This document shows, piece after piece, positions 29,767-36,994 of a stretch of DNA of 64,000 nt. A program made the position numbers and the translations under genes. The notes beneath the pieces are model-generated. The model worked only from the letters and a program-made list of their open reading frames with translations, had not been told where the DNA came from and searched no databases. The stretch's first letter is position 1. Each line of letters begins with the position of its first letter. The stretch covers positions 26,505 through 90,504 of the forward strand of contig MEQL01000048.1 in NCBI GenBank assembly GCA_001770205.1. The letters run 5' to 3'. Source of the stretch: Bdellovibrionales bacterium RIFOXYD12_FULL_39_22. GTDB taxonomy: Bacteria > Bdellovibrionota > Bacteriovoracia > Bacteriovoracales > Bacteriovoracaceae.

Positions 29767-30163
29767 CTGCCTGGCATTCTCATTCAACGGTCGATAAGGA
29801 TGAGGTTGAATTTTTAGTTGAATTGTTGGCGGCCTTACAAATAAAAAGTATGTCCGCATGGCAAAAGTAAGTCCTGAGACGGCCAAAAGATATTTTGCTG
29901 CTCCTGCAAAAAGTTTTTTTCATACCATAAAAGTTGAGCATATTTTAGGCAAAAAAATTTTAACAAGGGCCAAAGCAAAAGCTAGCATCTTTGAATGGAC
30001 TGAAGTAATTTATAATCGTTCAATAATTCACTCGACGCTTGGTTACATTTCACCGGTTGAATTTGAACGTATGTATTTTGAAAAAGTTTCTTTACCCGAG
30101 TCCGTTTTTGAGCGGAAGATCAATCTGCGCTTGTGGATTTCATGGAGGCCCATCATAAGATAA
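29767..30163 (+). pseudogene. IS3-family transposase C-terminal remnant, frameshifted
   Basis: Two frames together show the end of an IS3-type OrfB integrase core. The first ends LLAALQIKSMSAWQK then stop. The second continues with APAKSFFHTIKVEH and IFEWTEVIYN, followed by STLGYISPVEFE, which matches the usual (A)ESFFHTLK, YIEVFYN and LGYxSPxEFE motifs. The SRKGNCYDN segment and catalytic start are lost or scrambled, and no terminal inverted repeats are visible. This is a dead fragment and a sign of past insertion next to the lipid cluster. Confidence 0.75.
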
Positions 30164-30188
30164 AGGCCACCAAGAGGAGTAGTTCAAA

Positions 30189-30950
30189 ATGAAGTATGAT
30201 AATAAAATAAATGAAATCGACAAACTCAATGGAAAAATTGATCAATTTAGACCAATTAACAAAGTATTGTTAAAGCAAATCAAGGAATATTTCCGAATAA
30301 GCCTAACTTACTCCAGTAACGCCATTGAAGGTAACACCCTTACTGAAACAGAAACGAAGGTTGTCCTTGAAGATGGACTTACTATCGCAGGAAGGCCCTT
30401 AAAAGATCATTATGAGGCATCAGGACACAGCGAAGCCTATGACATGGTTTTTGACCTTGCAAAAAAGAAAACAATTACTGAAAAAGACATTTTAAACATT
30501 CATCGACTTTTCTATTATAGAATTGACAACGAAAATGCTGGCCATTATCGCGAAGTTCCAGTTGTTATCACTGGAACTGAATATGTGCCACCTGCCCCAT
30601 CAAAAATCCCTACTCTTATGAAAAAATTTGTGGCAAAAATCCCCTCACTCAAAAAGAAACATCATCCCATTGAGGCCGCGGCCTTGATTCACAAAGAGCT
30701 TGTTGGCATTCACCCATTTGTTGATGGCAATGGCAGAACAGCACGATTATTAATGAACCTTTCGCTTTTTCAGGCCGGTTATACCATAACAATAATCCCG
30801 CCAATTCTTAGGGCTGACTATATTGCTTTAATTAAACAATCGCAGACGGGCAAAAAGGATGACTCTGGATTTATTAATTTTATCAGCGCAATGGCATATG
30901 AATCGACTAAGGATTATTACCGCTTATTAAAGCAGCTATGCCAAACATAA
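30189..30950 (+). CDS. Fic-domain protein AMP-transferase
   Basis: A 253-residue Fic protein. The catalytic motif HPFVDGNGRTAR (about residue 174) is complete, so transfer of AMP from ATP to a protein hydroxyl is expected. An N-terminal SNAIEGN fits the class II inhibitory helix pattern (S/T)xxxE(G/N), so activity should be self-restrained. GAGGAG lies nine bases before the ATG. It stands between an IS3 remnant and a tRNA gene without a separate antitoxin gene, consistent with an accessory insertion. Its target is unknown. Confidence 0.9.
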   Translation: MKYDNKINEIDKLNGKIDQFRPINKVLLKQIKEYFRISLTYSSNAIEGNTLTETETKVVLEDGLTIAGRPLKDHYEASGHSEAYDMVFDLAKKKTITEKDILNIHRLFYYRIDNENAGHYREVPVVITGTEYVPPAPSKIPTLMKKFVAKIPSLKKKHHPIEAAALIHKELVGIHPFVDGNGRTARLLMNLSLFQAGYTITIIPPILRADYIALIKQSQTGKKDDSGFINFISAMAYESTKDYYRLLKQLCQT

Positions 30951-31062
30951 TGTTTACGTTCACTCAATTAAGGGTAATTAAGGTAGTTATTGAGAGGTTC
31001 ACATAAAAAAGAACAGATACAAAAAACTTGGAGATTTAGCAGAAAAAAGATGCATAAAAAAT

Positions 31063-31139
31063 TGGCACACCGGACAGGGGTCGAACCTGTGACCTACCGC
31101 TTAGAAAGCGGTTGCTCTATCCAGCTGAGCTACCGGTGC
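31063..31139 (-). tRNA. tRNA-Arg (anticodon TCT)
   Basis: Reading the minus strand from 31139, a seven-base acceptor (GCACCGG with CCGGTGT), a D arm (GCTC...GAGC), an anticodon stem ACCGC/GCGGT around the loop TTTCTAA, a variable loop, and a T arm ACAGG-TTCGACC-CCTGT fold cleanly. The anticodon is TCT, decoding AGA. The terminal CCA is encoded (31065-31063). Confidence 0.97.
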
Positions 31140-31176
31140 GCATATGATTTTATTAATGCTGGGGATCGCTCTGCGA

Positions 31177-31205
31177 AATTTAAGCAAAATAATACTTCTT
31201 GTCAA
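31177..31205 (-). promoter_or_regulatory. Sigma-70-type promoter for tRNA-Arg
   Basis: On the minus strand a perfect TTGACA -35 box (31205-31200) is followed after exactly 17 bases by TAAATT (31182-31177). The tRNA 5' end lies 38 bases further on, a fitting distance for a precursor leader. Confidence 0.7.
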
Positions 31206-31273
31206 GAAATTGATAATTTGTCAGATTGATAAAAACTACTGGGCCTTCTACCCATAAAACAACCTTTCGTAAT

Positions 31274-31288
31274 AGGAGATAATTTATT
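31274..31288 (+). promoter_or_regulatory. Ribosome binding site and ATT start of rsgA
   Basis: AGGAG at 31274-31278 is followed after seven bases by ATT (31286-31288), which begins the conserved RsgA reading frame. The frame is closed by TAA at 31280-31282, and no ATG, GTG or TTG occurs in it until GTG 31403, inside the conserved OB fold. Confidence 0.65.
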
Positions 31289-32275
31289 CGCGCCCGTATA
31301 TACCATTCCTCTACTCGCGAATTTACCTGCAAAATTATCGACAGTGGTCTCACCGTACGAGCATGTGCGCTCGGCAATCTTCTTAAAGATGGCACCGTCG
31401 TTGTGGGTGACTTTGTGGATCTAGGAATTATTTCTGAGACAGGTGAATATCAAATACGATCAGTGGAAAAGCGGCAAAACGAAATCTTTAGGGTAATTGT
31501 TCGCGAAGGGAAAAAAAAGGTTACTGCAGCTAATTGTGATTGCCTGGTAATTATAACATCTGCGGCCGATCCTGATTACAAACGCGGAATTATAGATAGA
31601 TTTTTGGTGCGGGCCTATCAGTGGGGAATTCGACCGTTAGTTGTATTCAACAAAATGGATCTCTACAATGAAGATCTTTTTTTTATCCATTTCGAGGCCG
31701 AAAGACTTGCTCAACTTGGTATCGAATCTTTTGAAATATGTGCCAACAGCTTCGATCCCAGTTCTCCCAATAAATCAAATTATCAACAACGCTTTTTGAA
31801 AAATGGCATTGCGCAATTGCGTGATGAATTACACAACAAAACGGCCATTTTTGTAGGACAATCTGGTGTCGGTAAAAGCAAGCTCATTTCGCTACTTGCA
31901 GGCAATAGCATTTTGCTCAAAACCAACGAAGTGGGAAAAAACAAGAAAGGGACTCATACCACAACCTGGTCAGAGATAATTGATTGTGAATTTTTTCAAT
32001 TGATTGACTCTCCCGGTGTTCGCTCTTTTGCACTCGATGATATTTCCAAGGATGAACTACTTTCTCTTTTTCCAGACATTGAAAAAATCGCCCTAAAATG
32101 TTCCTTTTCAAACTGCACCCACAGCGAAAACGCTAAGGGGTGTGCTTTTGCGCCGCTATGGGAAAGTGACGAATTGGCCGACCTCTATCTCTTATCCCGA
32201 CTAGAATCGTACGTTAAAATACTAGAAGAACTTGCTAAAGTGGATGCCTGGAATAAAAAAAATTACTCGTCATAA
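31286..32275 (+). CDS. rsgA: Ribosome small-subunit-dependent GTPase A, apparent ATT start
   Basis: RsgA (YjeQ) is a circularly permuted GTPase that checks maturation of the 30S subunit. From ATT 31286 the product has about 329 residues: an OB-fold N-terminus (ARIYHSSTREF... and VVVGDFVDL), the G4 motif FNKMDL, the G1 P-loop GQSGVGKSK (about residue 191), the G3 motif DSPGV, and the C-terminal zinc site with CSFSNCTH and a further Cys. Homology clearly extends upstream of the first ordinary start codon (GTG 31403) to within a codon or two of the ATT, so a GTG start would remove about 39 residues of the OB fold. An ATT start or a sequencing error at this base are the two explanations. Confidence 0.9.
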   Translation: MRARIYHSSTREFTCKIIDSGLTVRACALGNLLKDGTVVVGDFVDLGIISETGEYQIRSVEKRQNEIFRVIVREGKKKVTAANCDCLVIITSAADPDYKRGIIDRFLVRAYQWGIRPLVVFNKMDLYNEDLFFIHFEAERLAQLGIESFEICANSFDPSSPNKSNYQQRFLKNGIAQLRDELHNKTAIFVGQSGVGKSKLISLLAGNSILLKTNEVGKNKKGTHTTTWSEIIDCEFFQLIDSPGVRSFALDDISKDELLSLFPDIEKIALKCSFSNCTHSENAKGCAFAPLWESDELADLYLLSRLESYVKILEELAKVDAWNKKNYSS

Positions 32276-32375
32276 TAGTTTATTTGACTGAATAGCTTGA
32301 AAAATATTAGCGCCCAAGGGATACTAATCAGCATTGATTTTCAGCTAACATCCCACAGACATAAGGCAACAGCAA

Positions 32376-32879
32376 ATGGCCGCATTATCCGAAAAAGAAA
32401 AAAACAGAAAGTATCGTGAATCAAAAGTTCTTTTAATCGATGAAAATACCCAGGAGCGCAACAATATCGCCTCTCGCTTGCGCATGCAGGGAATTTCGGT
32501 CGATAGCATGTCCAGCGGTTTTCAAGCGATCAATCAAATAGAACACACCCAATATGACTTAATCATTGTAATGCGAACACTTCAAGATATGATTGAAAGC
32601 GAAATAATAACATTAATAAAATCTCCGCTTAATGAAAGTATCAGCACTGCCGCAATGATTGAAGATGTAGAACCAACAACTCTGCCAAATCAAGATAACA
32701 AGCTGGAGGCCATAAAAGTCATTTCGCAAAAAAGTCGAACTCCCAAGGTAATTTGCTGCATCGATAAACTAGATAGCAAATACGTCGATGAAATAGCCAT
32801 GGCCGGGGCAGACTGCCTCTATCAGTCTCGGTATAATTTCAATGAAATTCTGAAAGCAATAGATAAGATTCTTTTTTAA
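32376..32879 (+). CDS. Receiver-like protein lacking the phospho-acceptor Asp
   Basis: A 167-residue stand-alone protein with the response-regulator receiver pattern: VLLIDEN at the start of the fold (acidic pocket D/E) and repeating alpha/beta segments. The C-terminal part has GADCLYQSRYNFNEILKAID. At the position of the phosphorylated Asp the sequence is DLIIVMRTLQDM, with Met where Asp is expected, and the usual KP motif is replaced by QSR. It should not be phosphorylated in the normal way and may act as a fixed-state binding module. An insert of about 30 residues lies in the middle. Confidence 0.75.
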   Translation: MAALSEKEKNRKYRESKVLLIDENTQERNNIASRLRMQGISVDSMSSGFQAINQIEHTQYDLIIVMRTLQDMIESEIITLIKSPLNESISTAAMIEDVEPTTLPNQDNKLEAIKVISQKSRTPKVICCIDKLDSKYVDEIAMAGADCLYQSRYNFNEILKAIDKILF

Positions 32880-32958
32880 AGTTAATCTATTTTTTTACAA
32901 TTTAGTGGCCGACAAAATTAGACGGGAAAAATTTTCCCAAATATTCCTCAGTTTTTAT

Positions 32959-32991
32959 AAAAAAAAATCGATCAGTGCTTCAGGAACTGAT
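32959..32991 (-). terminator. Hairpin plus T-tract on the minus strand
   Basis: ATCAGT and ACTGAT (32971-32991) form a six-base-pair stem with a nine-base loop. On the minus strand it is followed by a run of T (32968-32959). It looks like a terminator, yet no minus-strand gene ends here. Confidence 0.3.
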
Positions 32992-33019
32992 GAAAATGGC
33001 AAGTAACAGGAGTGTTTAG

Positions 33020-33079
33020 ATGCCTTGGATAGCAGTGGAAGCTTTGATGAACAACCAGAAGGGGAAACTGCGCCAATGA
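33020..33079 (+). CDS. Possible 19-residue leader peptide
   Basis: A short frame, MPWIAVEALMNNQKGKLRQ, starts at ATG 33020 with AGGAG seven bases upstream. It ends in a TGA that overlaps the ATG of the zinc-ribbon gene (ATGA). The zinc-ribbon ATG itself has no good ribosome binding site, so translation may be coupled through this frame. It could also be chance. Confidence 0.35.
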   Translation: MPWIAVEALMNNQKGKLRQ

Positions 33080-33339
33080 AAACCTGTGATAAAAAAGTCA
33101 GTAGCAAAGAACAAAAATGCAAAGGGAAAATTCTAATCAAAAAGTGTCACGTTTGTGGCCATCTCATGGAGTCAACTAAAGAGCTTGAACGATGTCCAGC
33201 ATGCGACAAATCCTTTTTACCAACAAATTACTTTGGAAAAATTCACGCTAAAAATTCTGCGGAATTTAAAAATCTCTACGCTGATTGTAATGAGCTTTGC
33301 GAAGAAGATTTAGTAAAAGGCATTCATGTTATTTGGTAG
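33076..33339 (+). CDS. Small zinc-ribbon protein
   Basis: An 87-residue protein with CHVCG and CPAC pairs about 17 residues apart, the four-Cys zinc-ribbon pattern, in a Lys-rich context. The C-terminal part holds two more Cys (YADCNELCEEDL). I start at ATG 33076, coupled by ATGA to a short upstream frame. A TTG at 33025 in the same frame would add 17 residues. The function is not recognised; nucleic-acid binding is possible. It is followed by recJ after 31 bases. Confidence 0.65.
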   Translation: MKTCDKKVSSKEQKCKGKILIKKCHVCGHLMESTKELERCPACDKSFLPTNYFGKIHAKNSAEFKNLYADCNELCEEDLVKGIHVIW

Positions 33340-33370
33340 TCGCTGATTTTTATGATACCTTTGTTGGCCT

Positions 33371-35086
33371 ATGGCCAATCCATCTGCTACCTCGCTTACA
33401 CTTCATCCCGTCATTCGTGAATTATTCCGTCTCAAAAACATGGCCAAAAAGGATGTTGAGGAATTTCTTTCATGGGATCTGCTTTCTATTCCAGAATTGG
33501 TCCAGTTAAAAGGGTTACCAGAGGCCTCTACCCGCATAATTGCGGCCATCCAACGCGGGGAGAAGATAGGTATCTATGGAGACTATGATGTAGATGGTAC
33601 TACTTCTTGTGCTCTGCTTTTTTTCTTTTTCAAATCAATTTCTGTCCAAGTTGAAATAATACAACCAAATCGTTTTGATGATGGTTATGGACTACACAGT
33701 GAACTTATTGACCGAGCACTAGAATACAATATTGGCCTGTTAATAACTGTAGATTGCGGAATAACCAACACTCAGGCGGCAGATCATGCTAGAGAAAAAA
33801 AATTAGATCTTATCATAACAGATCACCATCAAGATATTGCCGAATCAATGCCTTGGGCCACGGCCATTGTAAACCCCAATCGTCGAGATGAGACATGCCA
33901 TCAACATTTAAAAGGATTGGCCGGAGTAGGAGTGGCCTTTGCTCTGGCATTACAAATTAAAAATGATTGGGAAAAGGCCTTTGGCAAAAAATGTCCGCCT
34001 CTTTATCCATTACTACAATTTGTGGCCGTGGGAACTATTTGTGATATGGCCCCTTTAAATACGACTAATTTGCGCTTGGCCCGACATGGAATAAAACTGC
34101 TTAAAAATTCAGAATATCCCGGCCTTCGGGTATTTATAACGGCAGAAGAGCGTGCTTGGCCCATGCTCCCAAGTGAAAAACTCTCTTTTAATATTGGCCC
34201 CCTGATCAACGCCAAAGGCCGTCTAGAAGATGCTGCCTGCGCCTTAAAACTATTAACGGCCGATAATCCAGAAGATGGCCGAAGACTCTATCAACAACTA
34301 GAAAACTGCAATGATGATCGCAAATTTATTCAGAGTAAAATTTTTAAAGAGGCCAAAGAGCAAATTCGTCGAGAGATGATAAATGGTGAACAAAACATAA
34401 GTATAGTATATGATCCAAATTGGCACGAGGGTGTTATCGGCATCGTTGCTTCGAAGTTAGTTGAGGAATTTAAAGTTCCGGCCATTGTTTTTGCTAACGC
34501 CAAGGAGGAAGGACTCATTAAAGGTTCAGCGCGAAGTGCTGGTGAACTTAATCTTTTAGCGGAGCTGAATAAAGTATCCGACCTTTTTACTAAGTATGGA
34601 GGCCATCGCGCGGCCGCCGGCATGACATTGCCCAAGGATAAATTTCATCAGCTCTACCTGCGAATGAACAGTTCGCTAAGCACTATCCCTCGTTCTTTGC
34701 GAACTATAGCTGACCAATATGACCTTGAGATCAAGGCCTCTGACGTTGGGCCCAAACTAGCGCGCGACCTGGAACTACTCGAACCATTCGGGGTTGACAA
34801 CCAAAGGCCGGTCTTTAAAATAAGAGATATAAAACTTGACTCCTTTGAAGTCATGGGAGAGGCCCATGTACGCTGGAATTTTTCAGCACTAGATGATCCG
34901 ATGGTAAAACTTCGAGGAATCAGTTTTAATTATATTAACAAGTGGGCAAATACCGCTCCTTCTGAGTTGTTTTCGTTACAAAATAAGCGAGGAGCGTCTT
35001 TGGAAATTTATTTTAATTTAGGTATCAATAGATTTAAAGGAAACGAGTATATACAATTACAGGTTCGAAAAATTGATTTGGCGTAG
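33371..35086 (+). CDS. recJ: Single-stranded-DNA exonuclease RecJ
   Basis: A 571-residue DHH-family 5'-3' exonuclease for recombination and mismatch repair. GIYGDYDVDGTTS (about residue 71), the VDCGIT segment, TDHHQ (about 150, the DHH motif), and the DHHA1 motif GGHRAAAGM (about 415) are all present, followed by the C-terminal OB domain. Length matches the family (about 570). This gene is exceptionally rich in GGCC: 20 copies in 33361-34320. Confidence 0.95.
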   Translation: MANPSATSLTLHPVIRELFRLKNMAKKDVEEFLSWDLLSIPELVQLKGLPEASTRIIAAIQRGEKIGIYGDYDVDGTTSCALLFFFFKSISVQVEIIQPNRFDDGYGLHSELIDRALEYNIGLLITVDCGITNTQAADHAREKKLDLIITDHHQDIAESMPWATAIVNPNRRDETCHQHLKGLAGVGVAFALALQIKNDWEKAFGKKCPPLYPLLQFVAVGTICDMAPLNTTNLRLARHGIKLLKNSEYPGLRVFITAEERAWPMLPSEKLSFNIGPLINAKGRLEDAACALKLLTADNPEDGRRLYQQLENCNDDRKFIQSKIFKEAKEQIRREMINGEQNISIVYDPNWHEGVIGIVASKLVEEFKVPAIVFANAKEEGLIKGSARSAGELNLLAELNKVSDLFTKYGGHRAAAGMTLPKDKFHQLYLRMNSSLSTIPRSLRTIADQYDLEIKASDVGPKLARDLELLEPFGVDNQRPVFKIRDIKLDSFEVMGEAHVRWNFSALDDPMVKLRGISFNYINKWANTAPSELFSLQNKRGASLEIYFNLGINRFKGNEYIQLQVRKIDLA

Positions 35087-35137
35087 ACTGCATATTAACA
35101 ACTGCCTAAGCAGAAAAAATAAAAATACGGATAACCA

Positions 35138-36985
35138 ATGTCAAAAAAAGTTCAAAAAAATTTAAAAGAAGAGATAAAAAAACAAAAAGAAAAAACAGGA
35201 CTTACTCCTGAATTAGGCCACCCAACACCTACTGCAATGACAGGCCACAATAACTCTAATTCCTCCGAGTTGGAAGATGTAATAGAAATAGATGTGACTA
35301 AAATTGTAATCTATCTTCTTTTACTTTTGGTTCCACTAATAATTTTTTTGCAAACCAAAGATTTTTGGTTTGTCTGGGATGATGATCGTTATCATCTCCA
35401 ACCCCATCCATACATTCAGCAACTGACCTGGGATAATTTGGTTAAAATCTGGACAGAAATTTACGTAGGCATGTATATTCCAGTTTCATACACTGTGTGG
35501 GGATTATTAAAACCACTTGGCCAAATGCTCTCGCCTACACCAGTGGATTTTTACGCCCCTCTCTATCATCTGACGAATGTCGTTTTACACATATTAAATG
35601 TTATCTTGGTTTTTAAAATCGTGGGCCGCTTTGTAAAAAACCAATGGGCCGTCTGTCTGGCCGCACTACTTTTTGCCGTTCATCCAATTCAGGCCGAAAT
35701 AGTTGCCTGGATCTCTGAATTAAGAGGTCTGTTGGCCACCTTCTTTGCCTTTTTATCTCTGGAGCTTTATCTCCATTATCACAGCGAACAAAAGAATAAA
35801 AAAAGCGGAATTTACATTATGTCTATCATCTGTTTCGTTTTGGGAATGATGTCCAAACCATCAGTAGTCGTCATGCCAGCTATTTTTGCCTCCTATCACT
35901 ATTTTTTTGAAGAAAATAATTTAAAGAAAATTTTTAATAAAACATTTTTTTGGTTTGGATTGGCCGCTATTTTTATTATTCTAACTCGCATTGCACAACC
36001 TTTTAGTGCCACTCAACTAAACTCACCCCTTCTTTTTCGGCCACTACTTTGGATGGATGCCATCAATTTCTACTTATATAAAATTATCTGGCCATTGGAT
36101 CTTACAAGCTTTTATGCCAGAACTCCCGAACATGCCATCGCGGATAATTTTCTCTATATCGAATGGATCATTCCCGTTATATTGGGGAGCTTTCTTTGGA
36201 GTATCAGGCAAAAACAAAAAATTATTGTCCTCTCTGCTGCAATTTTTATAGTCGGTTTTCTTCCCACCTCCGGCCTGGTCGGCTTTGATTTTCAACGCTG
36301 GTCTACCGTGGCAGACAGATATATCTATATTTCCATGCTGGGAATTTCTCTTATCGTTGCCTTTGGAATCGATTATTTTACAAAATGGCATCCTAAGCAG
36401 GAGTTTGCTTTCTTAAAAAATGTTGGTTGGATCTTTATCTGCGCAATTATTTTTTTGGCCGCACTAAGAAGCTACTCTTTCCAAATTCCAACCTGGAAAG
36501 ATTCCGTGGTTCTATGGGATCACTGTATTAAACTCACCCCTGGAGAGGCCCAGGCCTATAACAATCGAGGGGACGGCCTTAGTAAGCATGCTGGCAAACT
36601 GCCAAATCCTGAGGAACGAAAACATTTTTATGAGCGTGCTCTCACCGATTTCGACGAGGCCATTCGCTTAGATAAAGTCTATCTGCAGGCCTACGCAAAC
36701 CGAGGCTCTGTTTTAAATAATTTGGCCAGATACGAAGAAGCGATTCGCGATTTTACCTCTGCCATCTCCTTAAATGGAATGTATGTTGATGCCTATCAAA
36801 AACGTGCCATCGTTTACTATAACAAGGGAGATTATCCACAATCGGCCGAGGATATAAAAAATCTACAAAAAATCGGGGCACCTGTTAATATGAATCTTGT
36901 GAAGGCATTAGAGGCCAAAGGCATTAATGTCCAACTATCTAATGCGCCCCCTACAATCTCCCCACAAACCATTATCACTCAGTAA
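35138..36985 (+). CDS. TPR-containing membrane glycosyltransferase-like protein (TMTC-like)
   Basis: A 615-residue protein with a Lys-rich cytoplasmic N-terminus, about ten membrane helices (residues 50-455) and a C-terminal TPR region (about 475-600) with repeats such as ALTDFDEAIRLDKVYLQAYANRG. The first loop holds WDDDRYH and the next VHPIQAEIVAWISELRG, both typical of TMTC/PMT-like GT-C proteins that use polyprenyl-linked sugars. The TPRs would face the periplasm. The next gene, 9 bases on, encodes another membrane enzyme of the same length, so they probably act together. Confidence 0.83.
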   Translation: MSKKVQKNLKEEIKKQKEKTGLTPELGHPTPTAMTGHNNSNSSELEDVIEIDVTKIVIYLLLLLVPLIIFLQTKDFWFVWDDDRYHLQPHPYIQQLTWDNLVKIWTEIYVGMYIPVSYTVWGLLKPLGQMLSPTPVDFYAPLYHLTNVVLHILNVILVFKIVGRFVKNQWAVCLAALLFAVHPIQAEIVAWISELRGLLATFFAFLSLELYLHYHSEQKNKKSGIYIMSIICFVLGMMSKPSVVVMPAIFASYHYFFEENNLKKIFNKTFFWFGLAAIFIILTRIAQPFSATQLNSPLLFRPLLWMDAINFYLYKIIWPLDLTSFYARTPEHAIADNFLYIEWIIPVILGSFLWSIRQKQKIIVLSAAIFIVGFLPTSGLVGFDFQRWSTVADRYIYISMLGISLIVAFGIDYFTKWHPKQEFAFLKNVGWIFICAIIFLAALRSYSFQIPTWKDSVVLWDHCIKLTPGEAQAYNNRGDGLSKHAGKLPNPEERKHFYERALTDFDEAIRLDKVYLQAYANRGSVLNNLARYEEAIRDFTSAISLNGMYVDAYQKRAIVYYNKGDYPQSAEDIKNLQKIGAPVNMNLVKALEAKGINVQLSNAPPTISPQTIITQ

Positions 36986-36994
36986 TATTTAGCA

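Noticed and set aside
29767..30163. A complete insertion sequence
   Set aside because: Only the end of the transposase is left, with a frameshift, and no terminal inverted repeats or target duplication were seen.
30990..31229. 79-codon plus-strand frame over the tRNA region
   Set aside because: It runs antisense through the tRNA-Arg and its promoter, starts without a ribosome binding site and has no recognisable sequence.
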